Shown here: positions 38,046 through 49,943 of the stretch, in pieces
Layout of the letters: the number at the start of each line of letters is the position of its first letter
Numbering within the stretch: position 1 is the stretch's first letter
Source: Daphnia pulex
Lineage: Eukaryota; Arthropoda; Branchiopoda; Diplostraca; Daphniidae
Direction of reading: 5' to 3'
DNA: 64,000 bases
Assembly (NCBI RefSeq): GCF_021134715.1
Contig: NC_060022.1
Location: 1,369,001 to 1,433,000 of the forward strand
Translations under genes and position numbers: made by a program
The notes under the pieces: generated by a model
What the model was told of the DNA's origin: nothing
Databases searched by the model: none
What the model saw: the letters and a program-made list of their open reading frames with translations, nothing else

Positions 38046-38578
38046 GAATATCTTTAGTTATTAATCAAAAATCGATTTTCAAAATTTAATAAATTCTCGG
38101 AAGTGTGTGCTATCACGACTCAAACGAAAACCCAATTGAACTGAACCATATTGAAGGGCACAGCACAGACTTCTCTGAAATTGAGGGGTTGATTGTGTGA
38201 CGAAATGAGTCTTGTGACCAGCGCCGACCAGCCCACACGCTCACGCAAAGAGAAAACAAGATTTAACTAGTTACTGTTGTCTTTGGTGTTATGTTGACCA
38301 GTTCGGTACTCTTATCTTACTTCCTTTAAGGTAAAATAGTTTAGAACGTAGAACTGTAAATGTACGTATGGTGCTCATAAAAAAAATGATCTTAATAACT
38401 ACAACAACAAAAATGTAATCTAGTATATTTTATTTGATAGGCTAAAATTTTCTATTTGTTTTTTTTTGTCCCAAAACGGATAAGCAGTTACGTAATTGCT
38501 CAGATAGACATATTTTTCAAATTCCATGGATTTTGATGTGGATACTTTTCCTTTTCTCAACCGTTCTGATAGGCTGAT
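38046..38578. other. Intergenic DNA upstream of the small basic protein gene
   Basis: AT-rich, no coding frame. Sequence from about 38455 onward is repeated in the second duplication copy at about 43855 onward. Confidence 0.4.
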
Positions 38579-40182
38579 CTAATTTTGAAGGAGGATAACC
38601 ATGTATGTCACTACAGCACCTGCCAACTATCAATCAGATAAATGGGCATTCAGTTTATCAGTGTTTAACGAAAAAAGAGAAACAATTCTCCTTTTAAATA
38701 ATAAACTTACAGCCGGAACAAGGTGCATCCCCACCTTAAACAGTCCAGCAGCTGACAATCGGACACGATTTTCGTCAATCTGCACCAGGGAAGTCATTAA
38801 CTGCAATGCGTTAAAAAAAAATCCTGACAGATTATCTATTTCTTTTCAATAAAAACATAAATCAAAATAGAATTATTCGAAAAGAAGCGAACCGCAATTT
38901 TTTCGGCCAATGATTGAGACATTTCGGATGAAGATATTACGGTAATCTTTTCGCGGAGAAGACGAACCTGGCCATCGACGGAAATAAATAAAGTAACTAA
39001 TTATATCAAGTTTGGTGTGTACAACCTGGTTAGCGGGCATGTCAGCAGCGGTAAGAAGGATCAAAATTTTGATCCAATCAGTGAAAAACGTGAAAAGAAA
39101 CCACCAACTGTAACTATCCAAGACAACGTTTGAATGAATAAAATAGTTGAAAATGTATGTGAAGGCAGAGGTGACGACCGAGATGAATTTTGTTGTCAAC
39201 AAAACTAAAACAGGGACGGAGAAAATTCCATTTAATTGCTGTGAGGCCTCACAAAGGTAATTCAAAATCAGGATGTTTTCTTTTAGCATTCCTACACTCT
39301 CCTTCCTGTTAAATTCATCGATACTTTAGTCATACATATATTTAATTAACGAGACTAGCACAATAGACTAGCACTAAATAAGGTCTCTTACGTCTTGCGT
39401 GATGTTGTTTGTTTTTCAGCAATAGCTTCCACATCTGAGCGTATTATTAGAAGTTGAACATAATAAGCGATTATGTAATAACACATATAAAATAAAAAGA
39501 ATGTGCATTCAAATAAGGCGTAGACTAATGCTATAGCAAAAAATATAGCAGTTGAAGAAGAGATGTAGACGTATATCAAACTTGAAAACTGTCGGTGAAC
39601 CGGAGAAGAAAGAATCAAAGCACATACAGCCTAATAATAAAAATGTCTTTGTTATGTAAAGGAATGCTTAAGGAAAAGGATGCCCCAAGAATTTATAAAG
39701 AAAAAAGACGTTTGAATTTTTTAACCCACCGATGTAATGACGAGAATAAAGCCGATGACAAATCGTGACGTAACGGAGCTCGGGTGTCGCGAAATAAATT
39801 TCTCCCCAAAAAGTTTCTCAACTTCTTGAATGATTTTGACCACATTTCCTAGTTGGCGGTAGTGTAACACGATCCAACGGGACAAGATTATTTGAATGGC
39901 ATAAGAAATTGCAATCCCTAATAAAAGGATAATTACAGTGATGGGCAAATTTTGGACCATTAGTAAATCGAGTGATTGAGTGAGAGAGACGTATCCCATC
40001 ACGCCCATAACTACAGTTTCCATAACCATCACTAGGAAAAACCACCAGGTAGTGAGATGTCGAAAAGAAAAAGTAAATTTCTCAAATTTGTTAGTAATCT
40101 GATTTTGTTCGATAGTAAAAGGGATCATGCCACAAGCTTGACAAAGGCTTACGAATGGGCGTAGTTGCTCAAAAACGGACAT
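38579..40182 (-). CDS. Gustatory receptor, subtype A (copy 1)
   Basis: Six exons (39730-40182, 39392-39630, 39026-39305, 38893-38967, 38711-38800, 38579-38626) join in frame to 394 residues, typical for arthropod gustatory receptors. These are seven-transmembrane, inverted-topology ligand-gated cation channels. The sequence shows hydrophobic segments throughout, the C-terminal exon-boundary block RLSAAGLFKVGMHLVPA and the signature TYMVILLQN, a variant of the family TYhhhhhQF motif. The start was set at the conserved MSVFEQLRPFVSLCQACGM, which all three subtype-A copies share, not at the ATG five codons earlier. The nearest relative is the copy at 43946-45471, with which it shares most residues. 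Ligand cannot be inferred. Confidence 0.9.
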
Positions 40183-40799
40183 TTTTGTTTGCGACAAAAT
40201 TTTGTCTGTGCTTGTAAGGGGAAACCTGAAAGAAGAATGAGGAAAATGTATTTTCTTGTTGATGCCACTTCTACAGGGTTCGTGTAACCATGGAAATATG
40301 ACACGTCTGCATAATAAAGGAATCTTCCAACATTTTCAATATGAAGCGCAATTGGCGTTCATTTATATCTCAAATTCTCAATCCACTTGACTGATTAAAG
40401 AGCCATCATTAGAAGGGCGAGTTGACAAAGTGAAAGACACATCTTATCACGCTCTTTTTATTTCATTTGTTTTTCAAGGTTTAGAGAAAGCGATCGTAAT
40501 TAAGAGAATAACATAACCAGTTTCTTTTAAATCATTCTTAAATTTATGTGAAAAAGCGTCGTTTACGTCCTAATATTCAGGCATCACTTCAGTCTCCTTA
40601 TCAGCGAAGACAAGAAGTCGATTTGACTACGAAGTCATTTCTAGAAAGTTCTTTTCCTAGAACTTGTTTGTCAAAGTTGTTCCCCCCAACCAACTTATCC
40701 CTTTAAAATACTATAAAGCAGCAAGCAACCATCTTCTGAGACTCAGAACCGCTTAGAAACGAACAAGATAGTGACCCAGTTGAATCGCTGATCCTCAAA
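40183..40799. promoter_or_regulatory. Divergent promoter region between receptor A1 and the Ser/Asp-rich gene
   Basis: The receptor at 38579-40182 reads left and the secreted-protein gene at 40800 reads right, so both 5' ends share this 617-bp stretch. On the plus strand TATAAA is at 40712-40717, and an initiator-like ACTCAGA lies about 30 bp further on. Confidence 0.5.
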
Positions 40800-41410
40800 A
40801 TGAATTTCTTGGTGAGTACCTTAATGTTTTGAGTTTCAATTATATGCCATGTCCATGCAATGTTTTATCTGTTGTTCACAAGTTCCTGCTCCCTTTACTT
40901 GTAGCTGCCGGAATGACAGTTCCAATTCCGAACGATCCCAGCGTAACAAATTCAAACGTCAAAATTAGTCATCCAACATCTAGTTCTGCTCCGGCTCCAG
41001 TCAAAATAGCTACGCCCTCTAAGACTGATCCTGTTCAGATTTCCGAATCCAAGGAAGTTGATAAAGAATCTGACGAATCAGATGAATCAGATGAATCGGA
41101 CGAATCGTCAGAATCTCAAAATTCAAAAGAAGAAGGTCCATCACCGCCACACCTCGCCGACGTAACCAAAACCCCCGTTCAAGCTGCCAAGGATTCCATC
41201 GATGCATCAACATCAAATCAGGAAAATAAAACCGAGATCCTCTCCAACACTTCCGTGACTTCCCTGACTAAAGCAGAAACCGGCGCACCCTTAAAAATAT
41301 CTGAACCTGAGGTCACTACTGCTTCTCTGGCCACAATAATAAGTGACGTAACCTTCTTACCTTCCTTAAAACTAGAGCCGGAAGTACCATTGTCTTTAAA
41401 TATCGAATGA
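40800..41410 (+). CDS. Secreted Ser/Asp/Glu-rich acidic protein
   Basis: Two exons: a 12-nt first coding exon (40800-40811, MNFL, donor GTGAGT) and 40883-41410, joined in phase 0 to 179 residues. The start MNFLFLLPLLVAAGMTVPIP is a clear signal peptide. The mature part is disordered: Pro/Ser/Thr-rich, with an acidic DES tandem repeat (SDESDESDESDESSES) encoded near 41070-41112. It lacks cysteines and known domains. Likely extracellular, possibly matrix- or cuticle-associated (inference from composition). A TATA box precedes it. A decayed fragment of its 3' half is at 45722-45863 in the second duplication copy. Confidence 0.75.
41070..41112 (+). repeat. In-frame 9-bp tandem repeat coding Asp-Glu-Ser
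   Basis: Units of GAYGAATCR repeat four to five times inside the acidic secreted protein gene. They look prone to copy-number change. Confidence 0.75.
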
Positions 41411-41582
41411 AGTACGATATATTTAAGACAATGTAGGCCCACTACTGAAATAATTAGTTTGGTTTCGTGTAATTTTAAATCAATAGATAGGGTGAAAATA
41501 AACCACACACAAGCAGTGTTACAATTTTGTTTCAAGCAAATATTTTGAGTGTTCCATCCATCGGAGTAATGAAGATTGAAGA

Positions 41583-43173
41583 CTAAACCAGTTTGGTTTG
41601 AAGTAAGATGATAAGGTAAGTTATAATCGCCGCAGTCAACTAAATGCGACAAACAAATAAAAGTGTACAGACGAAGTTAACCAACTTATAAAAGGAAAAA
41701 CAGCTTACAGATGGTACGACATTCATGCCGACCGAGAAAAGTCCTGCAGCTGACAAACGAACTCTTTCCTCGGAAATAACTTGGAGAAATGCCACCGCCT
41801 TTAATGCGCATGTCAGTATCAGTAAAATATTTCGGGAAATAATTTAATGTGGGAGTAAATACCTCCAATTTCATATTCATGTCAAGATCATTTTTTTCGG
41901 TCAAAATGCAAAAGATGTTATCGCGCAGTTTTCGCATCTGTTAGAGAAATAGTAGTATATACTTTAATATGCAAAAAAATTGCTTCAATCTCTGACCTGA
42001 ATTATTGGCAAATCTGCAGCTCTGAATATAATTAGAATACCAAAGATACCAACGATGGATATCATGGCAAAAGCGGGAATCAAAGCTCGAAAGATTAAAT
42101 TATCTGCGTTCAAGAGTCCGCTAATGGCAACGTAGAGACTAAACGCTGATGAAATCAACCTGAGCGTTAAGAAAACTAACGCGGGGAATGAAAACGCTTT
42201 ATTCAGTTCGACGAGCGCCTGGCACAAATATCCAAACATTCTTTTGCTTTTCCTCAGTTTTTGTTTCGTGTTGGTATCCCTCACTGTACTCCTACAGTTA
42301 AGGTTTCAGCGATGAAAGTGTGATTAGGACATCAAAATCAATAAATATCCGTTAAAAAAAATGTTGAGCAAATGTACCAAGCAGTTTTTCTTGTTTCCGA
42401 GACGTTTTCCAAACGCATTTCCACTTCCGGAAGCAGTTGCGGTCGTTCCAAGTTCAAGGCAATAAGCCGGATGTACCAAGAGACAATATAGTAGCAAAGG
42501 TAACAGAGCAAAATTAAGCCCATTACCAGAATAATGATGAAGCATCGGGAAATTAAATTCAAAACAGCAAAGGACAAGCCGGAAAATTGAATTTTCGAGT
42601 TGAATATAACTGGATTTGAAACCAGCACGGAAATGCTCTGTTGAAAATAATGTTTGAATTGAGAATTCGACGTCATTGAAAGACTTTTGAAAATTATATA
42701 CATACAGCAATCAATGGGGAAAGGATGGCCGCAATGACATGTTTCCGCACTGCGGGGATGTATTCTGATGGCATATCCTCCACCATAAGTTCATTGTTGA
42801 CCTTTTGCACCAAAGATACAGCCCGACGTATGCAAGCGTGTTTGCAAATCAGGTAGCGTGCCGAAGCAAGTAAGATAAAGGAAAACACATGCTCTTGTAG
42901 AATAAAGCTTATGAAGATGGGGGGTAGGCCTATATGGGTTGGCACATCATCTGCGTGATAGAGGATTCGCCAAATAACTTGGATGTCTAAAACCGGGAGC
43001 ACTGTTAGGGAAATGAAGAGAAATGAGAACCACCACGTCACCGGATGACGTAAGGAGAAGGAAAACTTTTTGAAAGTCTTGGCAGGCGAATCGTCGATTA
43101 CCATAAAGAAAGGAATGATGCCAAAGAATTGACAAAACCAAACAAACGGCCGTAGTTGGAGAAAGACACGCAT
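41583..43173 (-). CDS. Gustatory receptor, subtype B (copy 1)
   Basis: Exon 1 is 42706-43173 (MRVFLQLRPFVWFCQFFGII...). Further exons carry SAFSLYVAISGLLNADNLIF and FRAADLPIIQ. A short exon MRKLRDNIFCILTEKNDLDM follows, then RVRLSAAGLFSVGMNVVPS, and the last exon LTAAIITYLIILLQTKLV with stop at 41583. This is the arthropod gustatory receptor fold with the TYhhhhhQ signature. Overall length is about 400 residues. It is clearly different from subtype A but shares the C-terminal AAGLF block and exon layout. Its tandem copy is at 46060-47668. All visible splice sites are GT-AG and I see no premature stop. Confidence 0.9.
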
Positions 43174-43635
43174 TTTTAGTTGCTACTGTTTACCGCCCTA
43201 CCACCGCCTTTAATGCCAGGTTTCACTACACTGCAGCAGCTATATTAGTGTACTAGACATTCCAACAAAAGGGTACTTCATTGTGGTCTACATATTTCAT
43301 CGTTTTGATTATTAAAGCATAAAAAGAAACATGCAAACACAAATTATCTGGTGCTCATCAAATTGCGATGGCATTCAACACCCATGTCAACCGAAAACAA
43401 ATGTTTGCGTTTATCCATCGACCCATTTTCACGAATTAAAAAGCCTCTCTCAACGCAAAATAGAAATCCACAAACGCCAATAAATAGTTTAATCCAATCA
43501 TGTCTGTCCAATCAATCATTCATCATGCGTGCACATCATTGCGTGCACCCCAATTGATTAAAAACGCAGTATAGTAATTTATAGCATCTCCAATGTTTCG
43601 TGTGCTGAATTGATGATTCATTTTTAAACAAGTTA
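43174..43635. other. Upstream region of receptor B1, part of the duplicated unit
   Basis: Non-coding. The block containing CACCCATGTCAACCGAAAAC (near 43379) recurs upstream of the second subtype-B receptor near 47897, so the duplication extends past the gene's 5' end to about 43545. Confidence 0.6.
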
Positions 43636-43845
43636 CAATTTAGGTTTCACTCTGTTGAGTGACTGCAGATCGTCAGCCGTCTTATTGTTGCGAGTGTAGA
43701 GACGATATTCATTGATGAAACCAAAATGGGAGACGATCGTCCTCTCTGGTGCGATGAAGACGTCATATTCGCACGTTTAATTCCCCATGGAATTTTTAAG
43801 GCCAGCCATTATGACAAGAATCACAATTATCAGTGTCAAATTTTT
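43636..43845 (-). pseudogene. Broken copy of exon 2 of the small basic protein gene
   Basis: This stretch aligns over its whole length to 37690-37900. The acceptor before exon 2 is changed (ACAG to ACAC), and an 8-bp loss after the AAAAATTC stretch shifts the frame into a TAA. Exon 1 and about 550 bp of adjoining DNA are absent, because the copy jumps directly to sequence equivalent to about 38455. A dead bystander of the receptor duplication. Confidence 0.75.
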
Positions 43846-43945
43846 TATTAGCTTTTGTTTTGTGTCCCAGATAGATATATTTTTCAAAATGTACGAATTT
43901 CTATGTGAGTACTTTTCCTTTTCTCAACCGTTCTGATAGGGTGAT

Positions 43946-45471
43946 CTAATTTTGAAGGAGGATAACCATGTACGTCACTACAGCACCTGCCAACTATCAA
44001 TCAGATAAACGGGCATTCAATTCATTAGTGCTAAACAAAAAATGAGAAACAATTCTCCTTTTAAATAATTCACTTACAGCCGGAACAAGGTGCATCCCCA
44101 CCTTAAACAGTCCAGCAGCTGACAATCGGACACGATTTTCGTCAATCTGCACCAGGGAAGTCATTAACTAAAATGCGTTTGTAAAACCTCATTGATTATT
44201 TATTTCCCTTCAAAAAGAAATTTTCAAAAAGAAACGAACCGAGATTTTTTCGGCCAACGAATGAGACAATCCATAAGATGATATTGAGGTAACTTTGTCG
44301 TGGAAAAGACGAATCTGGCGACAATACAAAATAAGGTAACCAAGCGCGTTTAAAATTGTTGCGTAAAAACCTGATTAGCGGCCATGTCAGCTGTGGTAAG
44401 AAGGATCATTATTTTGATCCAATCAGTGAAACACGTGAAAAGAAACAGCCAACTGTAACTATCCAAGACAACGTTTGAACGAATAAAACAGTTGTAAATA
44501 TATGCGAAAGCAGTGGTGACGACCGAGATGAATTTTGCAGTCAACAAAATAAAAACAGGAACGGAAAAAATTCCATTTAATTCCTGAGAGGCTCGACAAA
44601 GGTAATTCAAAATCAGGGTGTTTTCTTTCAACACTCCCATATTCTCCTTCCTGTGTAAAGTCATATATTTGATTCACTCCTACAAATGATTACCACAAAA
44701 AGGCTTTACTTCTTCTGCGAAATTGTTTGATCTTCGGCATCTGAGCGTATGATCAGAAGTTGGACATAGTAAGCGATTATGTAATAACACATGTGAAAGA
44801 AAAAAAATGTAGATTCAAATAACAAGTAGATAAATGCTAAAGTGGAAAATGTGGCAACTGAAGCAAAGACGTTATTCGTGTAAATCAATGATGGAAACTG
44901 TCGGTGAATCGAAGTAGATAGGGTCAAAGTTCCTATAGCCTAATAAAAGTTACATTTTTTAAAAGCGTTTAAAAGACATTTAAAAAATGCTATGATAATT
45001 TTTTAAGTAATAACCAACCGAAATAACGACGAGAACAAAGCCGATAATAAATCGTGTCGTAACGGAGCTCTTGTGCTGAGAAATAAACTTCTCTCCAAAA
45101 AGTTTCTCCACTTCTTGAATGGTTTCGATCGCATTTCGTAGTTGACGGTAGTGGAGAACGACCCAACGAGATAAGAGTAGTTGAGCGAAGTAAGACATTC
45201 CAATTACAAATAAAAGGATAATTACAGTGATGGGCAAATTTTGACCGTTTAGTAAAAAGAATACGTGAATGAAAGAGAAGTATCCCATCACGCCCATAAC
45301 TACAGTTTCCATAACCATAACTAGAAAAAACCACCAGGTAGTGAGATGTCTGAAAGAAAAGGTAAATTTCGTAAATTTGTTGGTAACTGAATTTTGTTCG
45401 ATAGTAAAAGGAATCATGCCACAAGCTTGGCAAAAGCTAACGAAAGGGCGTAGCTGCTCAAAAACAGACAT
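43946..45471 (-). CDS. Gustatory receptor, subtype A (copy 2)
   Basis: It has the same six-exon layout as the receptor at 38579-40182. The start is MSVFEQLRPFVSFCQACGM at 45471. Middle exons contain CYYIIAYYVQLLIIRSDAE and LCRASQELNGIFSVPVFILL, and the last exon gives TYMVILLQN with stop at 43946. The frame can be carried through exon joins without stops; the first donor is GTTGGT instead of GTGGGT in copy 1. An upstream in-frame ATG at 45612 would add about 47 polar residues and is rejected because the paralogues start at MSVFEQ/MSIFEQ. Seven-transmembrane chemoreceptor, ligand unknown. Confidence 0.88.
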
Positions 45472-45667
45472 TTTTGTTTGCGCTAAAATTTCTTCTGTGC
45501 TTTTATGGTTAAAACTAAAGGAAGAGTGAGGAAAATGTATTGCTTGTTGATCCCACTTCTGTTGGGTTTGTGTAACCATGGAAATATGACTACTATTTTC
45601 CAATAACGGCAAGGTGAGCGTTTAATCAAATGAAAGACGTGTGGCGCGACAAGTAATTTTGAGTGGG

Positions 45668-45707
45668 AGAAATACTCGATCCAACCGGCTGTGGATCAAG
45701 TATTTCT
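45668..45707. repeat. Short hairpin at the deletion junction
   Basis: AGAAATACTCGATCCA and TGGATCAAGTATTTCT form a 16-bp stem with one mismatch and an 8-nt loop. It sits just where the 5' half of the duplicated Ser/Asp-rich gene is missing. Confidence 0.6.
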
Positions 45708-45721
45708 GCCGGGACATTATA

Positions 45722-45863
45722 GACTAAAGTTGAAACCGGCACACCCTTAAAAAAAAATCTGAACATGAGGTCACTACTGCCTCTGTGCTACAATGATATA
45801 TGACGTCACTTTCTTACCTTCCTTAAAACTAGAGCCGGAAGTACCGTTGTCTTTAAATATCGA
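45722..45863 (+). pseudogene. 3' fragment of the Ser/Asp-rich secreted protein gene
   Basis: Closely similar to 41267-41407, including the end block coding KLEPEVPLSLNI. The fragment has extra A residues that shift the frame, has lost the stop region, and has no promoter, signal-peptide exon or acidic repeat. It is a relic of the tandem duplication that copied the receptors on either side. Confidence 0.8.
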
Positions 45864-46059
45864 TTATAGTACGATATAGTTATGGCAATTTACTACAGAA
45901 ATAATAAGATTGATTCTGTGTAATTTTAATGATTCTGTGTAATTTTAATTCAACAAATAGGGTGAAAATAAACCTCCACAAGCAGTGTAACAATTATTTT
46001 TGCTGGTTTCAAACAAATATTTTGAGTGTTGCATCCATCAGAGTAATGAAGATTGAAGA

Positions 46060-47668
46060 CTAAACCAGTTTGGTTTGAAGTAAGATAATAAGGTAAGTTA
46101 TAATCGCCGCAGTCAACTGAATGCAATAAACAAATACAATTTTACAGAAGGTACAGACGAAGTTAACGAAGTTCTAATAAAAAGAAAACAGCTTACGGAT
46201 GGTACGAGATTCATGCCAACCGAGAAAAGTCCTGCAGCTGACAATCGAACTCTTTCCTCGGAAATATCTTGGAGAAATGCCACCGCCTTATATGTGCGCA
46301 TATCAGTTTCAGGGAAAAAAACTCCGTTTACAAACGAACCCGGGAAATAATTAATGTGGGAATAAATACCTCCAATTCCATATCCATGTCAAGATCTTTT
46401 TCTTCGTTCAAAATGCTAAAGATCCTCTCGCGAAGTTCTCGCATCTGTTGGAAAAATTATTAGACCAATTGTACTTTAACGTTCAAAAACATTTGTTTCG
46501 TCTCTGACCTGAATGATCGGCAAATCTGCAGCTCTGAATACGATTAGAATACCAAACAGACCAATGATGGATATCATGGCAAACGCAGGAACCAGAGCTC
46601 GAAAGATTAAATTATTGGCGTTCAAGAGTCCGCTAATGGCAACGTAGAGACTAAACGCTGATGAAATCAACCTGAGCGTTAAGAAGATTAATACGGGGAA
46701 TGAAAACGCTTGATTCAATTCGACGAGCGCCTCGCACAAATATCCAAACATTCTTTTGCTGTTTTTCAGTTTTTGTTTCCTGCTGGTATCTTTCACAGGA
46801 ATCCTACAGTTGATACAGCGATAAATGTTTGATTGAATCACAAAAATCAACGGATATTCGTTAAAAAAATGTTGAGTCAATGTACCATGCAGTTTTTCTT
46901 GTTTCCGAGACCTTTTCAACAAGCATTTTCACTTCCGGAAGCCGTTGCGGTCGTTCCAAGTTCAAGGCAATAAGCCGGATGTAGCAAGAGACAATAAAGT
47001 AGCAAAGGTAACTGAGCAAAAATGAGCCCATTACCATTACAATCATGATGCATCGGGAAATTAGATTCAAAACAGTGAAGGCCAATCCAGCAGTTTGGAC
47101 TCTTGAGTTGTATGCAGTAGGATTTGAAACCAGCACGGAAATGCTCTATGGAAAATAATGTTTGAATTGAGAATTCACCGTCCTCTTTAGAAAATTATAT
47201 ACATACAGCAATCAATGGGGAAAGGATGGCCGCAATGACATGTTTCCGCACTGCGGGGATGTATTCTGATGGCATATCCTCCACCATAAGTTCATTGTTG
47301 ACCTTTTGCACCAAAGACACAGCCCGACGTATGCACGCGTGTTTGAAAATCATGTAACGTGCCGAAGCAAGTAAGATAAAGGAAAACACATGCTCTTGTA
47401 GTATAAAACCCAGAAAGATGGGGGGTACATGTGTTGGCGCATCATCTGAGTGAGGGATGATTTGCCAAACAACTTGGATGTCTAAAACCGGGAGCACTGT
47501 TAGGGAAATGAAGAGAAATGAGAACCACCACGTCACCGGATGACGCAAGGAGAAGGAAAACCTTTTGAAAGTTTTGGCTGGCGAATCGTCGATTACCATA
47601 AAGAAAGGAATGATGCCAAAGAATTGACAAAACCAAACAAACGGCCGTAGTTGGAGAAAGACACGCAT
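46060..47668 (-). CDS. Gustatory receptor, subtype B (copy 2)
   Basis: Tandem duplicate of the receptor at 41583-43173, with the same exon layout and last exon (TYLIILLQT type, stop at 46060). Exon 1 is 47207-47668 and is six nucleotides shorter than in copy 1. Most of exon 1 is identical between the copies at the protein level (MRVFLQLRPFVWFCQFFGII and the following block), while later exons differ more (for example MELEV/MNMKLEV region). No premature stop seen. Chemoreceptor cation channel by family; ligand unknown. Confidence 0.88.
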
Positions 47669-48406
47669 TTTTAGTTGCTACTGTTTACCGCCCTACCACC
47701 GTCATCAATGCCTTGTTTCAATACACTGCAGCTATATTAGACTTAGAGTACCAAAAAATTCTAGCACAAGCGTTTTCATGTGTTGGTTTCTGTCTGCATA
47801 CGGTACTTCATTGTATTGATGAAAGCAATAAAGAAAAACATGCGAGCACAAATTATGTATTGCTCGGGTAATTGCAAAATGATGGCATTCACCACCCATG
47901 TCAACCGAAAACAAATGTTTGCGTTCATCCATCGACCCATTTTGATAGATTAAAAAGCCTGTCCTAGCATGAAAAGGTAGACAATAATATAGTTTGATCT
48001 AGTTTTATTGCTTCCAATCATGTCTGCCCAATCAATATCATTGCGTGCTCTTAATCTTTTAAACACACACTTAAGCCAAGCATCTGTAGTTATCACGGTT
48101 GCCTTACACGCAACAGGTCGTCAATTCGATCCTGGGCAGGTGCAAAGTGCAAGTTTTGTTTGCGCTCCCAAATAAAAAATTAAGCTTGAATAAACAAAGT
48201 GCCTAAGAAGCAACCATAATAATAAGAAGTTAAGCACTACAGTCGCCCAATTAGAATTCGATAATAGTTAATAACTGCATCATTTGCTGTTAGACGGGAA
48301 AATGTGACTGTAAATAGTTCAGATAAAAGTAAACAGAGGAGGATCTCATTGAGTTCGCGACAGCATCAATATTATTTCAACTTGCATCATTGCTCATTGG
48401 TATTGA
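47669..48406. other. Spacer between receptors B2 and A3
   Basis: The part up to about 48045 is the duplicated upstream region of subtype B. The remainder holds a tRNA-Val-like sequence (listed separately) and no coding frame. Confidence 0.5.
48080..48143 (+). pseudogene. tRNA-Val(TAC)-like pseudogene with deleted D arm
   Basis: The seven-base acceptor stem GCATCTG pairs with CAGGTGC (one wobble). The anticodon arm GTTGC-CTTACAC-GCAAC is perfect with anticodon TAC. The D arm lacks about 8 bases and the T stem (GTCAA/CTGGG) does not pair, so it is 64 nt long and not expected to work. It could be a decayed tRNA gene or the head of a SINE. Confidence 0.65.
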
Positions 48407-49943
48407 TTAAGTGTCAAGGAGAATAACCATGTAGGTCACAACAGCACCTGCCAACTTCCAGTTCACATAAACGGAATTACTGAGTGCTAAAAATGTATGA
48501 AGTCTGCATTATTCTTACAGCCGGAATAAGATGCACACCAACTTCAAACAGCCCAGCGGCAGATAAACGGATCCTTTTTTCATCAATCTGAATCAGGGAA
48601 GTCATTGCCTAAGCATCAATATTATTATTTCCACTTGGAGTAAAATCAGTGAATCATGCCACACGGAATAAAAGAAACGTACTAATAACTTTCCGTCCAA
48701 CGATTGAAACAAACCGGAAGAGGATATTGTGGTAGCTCTTTCGCGGAGAAGCCGAACCTGATCATCGCCAATCCCAAAATTAATTATGTTTTCGATTAAA
48801 GCCGATCTGTGTGTACAACCTGATTAGCGGGCATGTCAGCAGCAGTGAGTAGAACCAAAATTTGGATCCAGTAAACAAAGAACATCGAAGCAAACATCAT
48901 GGAGTGATTCTCTAACATGTCGTCATAACGAATAAATTTGTTGTAAATGTAAGCGAAGGCAAAGGCGACGACCGACATAAATTTTGACGTCAACAGAATT
49001 AAAATGGGGACGGAAAAAACGCAATTTAATTCTTGCGAGGCTCGGCAAAGATAATCAAAAATGAGGATGTTTCTTCTCATAACATCTCTACTTTCCTTCC
49101 TAAAAATTCCATGAATATCATGAGGATAATACGTTCAACATTACAAGAGATGCACCAAAAAGTCCTTACGCTTTTAAGGAAATAATTCGCCGTTCTTTGA
49201 CATCTGAATGTAGTAATAGTTGCACGTAATGAGCGATGACGTAATAGCACATATAGAACAAAAGGTACGTGCATTGAAACAACACGAAGAGAAGCACGAG
49301 CACGAAATACATAAATGTCATTAAGAAGACGTTCACATTTTTCGGGAACAACTCTTCATATGCTGGTTCATTCGTAATCACACAACCTACGGACTGCACG
49401 ATAATTGAAAAGATGTTTTCAGATAAACTGTTAGACTTAAGATATTTGGCACCAAGTGCGGCGTATTTTATTCATTTTCATACTCACCACTAAAATGGCG
49501 AGAATGAAGCCGATGACAAATCGTGCCGTTACGGAGCTCTGGTGCTGCGAAATAAATTTCTTTCCCAAAAGTTGTTCAACTTCTTGAACAGCTTCGATCG
49601 CACATCGCAGTTTGCGGTATTGCAGGACAATCCAGCGGGACAATACCAATTCGACAATGGTGCCAATTGCAGATACAAATAACATCATGTGAACGGTGAT
49701 GGGCATGTCTTGGCCATACAATAAATCGGTTGGTGCATCCTTGGTCATGTTCCTCATTACGAAAAAGAATGCGGGCTGCAACAAAAGTAAAATGAGAAAA
49801 AACCACCACGTAGTAAAGTGTCTAAAAGAGAATGTAAACTTCTCAAATTTGTTGGTTATTAAATTTTGTTCGACGGTGAAAGGCATCATGCCACAAGCTT
49901 GGCAGAGGCTGACAAATGGGCGTAGCTGCTCAAAAATTGACAT
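48407..49943 (-). CDS. Gustatory receptor, subtype A (copy 3, diverged)
   Basis: Same exon plan as the other subtype-A receptors. It starts MSIFEQLRPFVSLCQACGMM at 49943. Middle exons carry CYYVIAHYVQLLLHSDVKE and LCRASQELNCVFSVPILILL, and the last exon gives TYMVILLDT with stop at 48407. The glutamine of the family TYhhhhhQF motif is therefore Asp here. The second exon is the most diverged part, including a replacement of the first extramembrane loop (NMTKDAPTDLLYGQ). It lies outside the A-B tandem pairs and is flanked by two tRNA-Val-like sequences in opposite orientation. No disabling change seen, but the motif change could alter gating or assembly (inference). Confidence 0.85.

Noticed and set aside
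41019-41216. Minus-strand frame within the Ser/Asp-rich gene
   Set aside because: Antisense shadow of the DES tandem repeat.
45472-45612. N-terminal extension of receptor A2 by about 47 residues
   Set aside because: The extension is polar and absent from the other two subtype-A receptors, which start at MSVFEQ or MSIFEQ.
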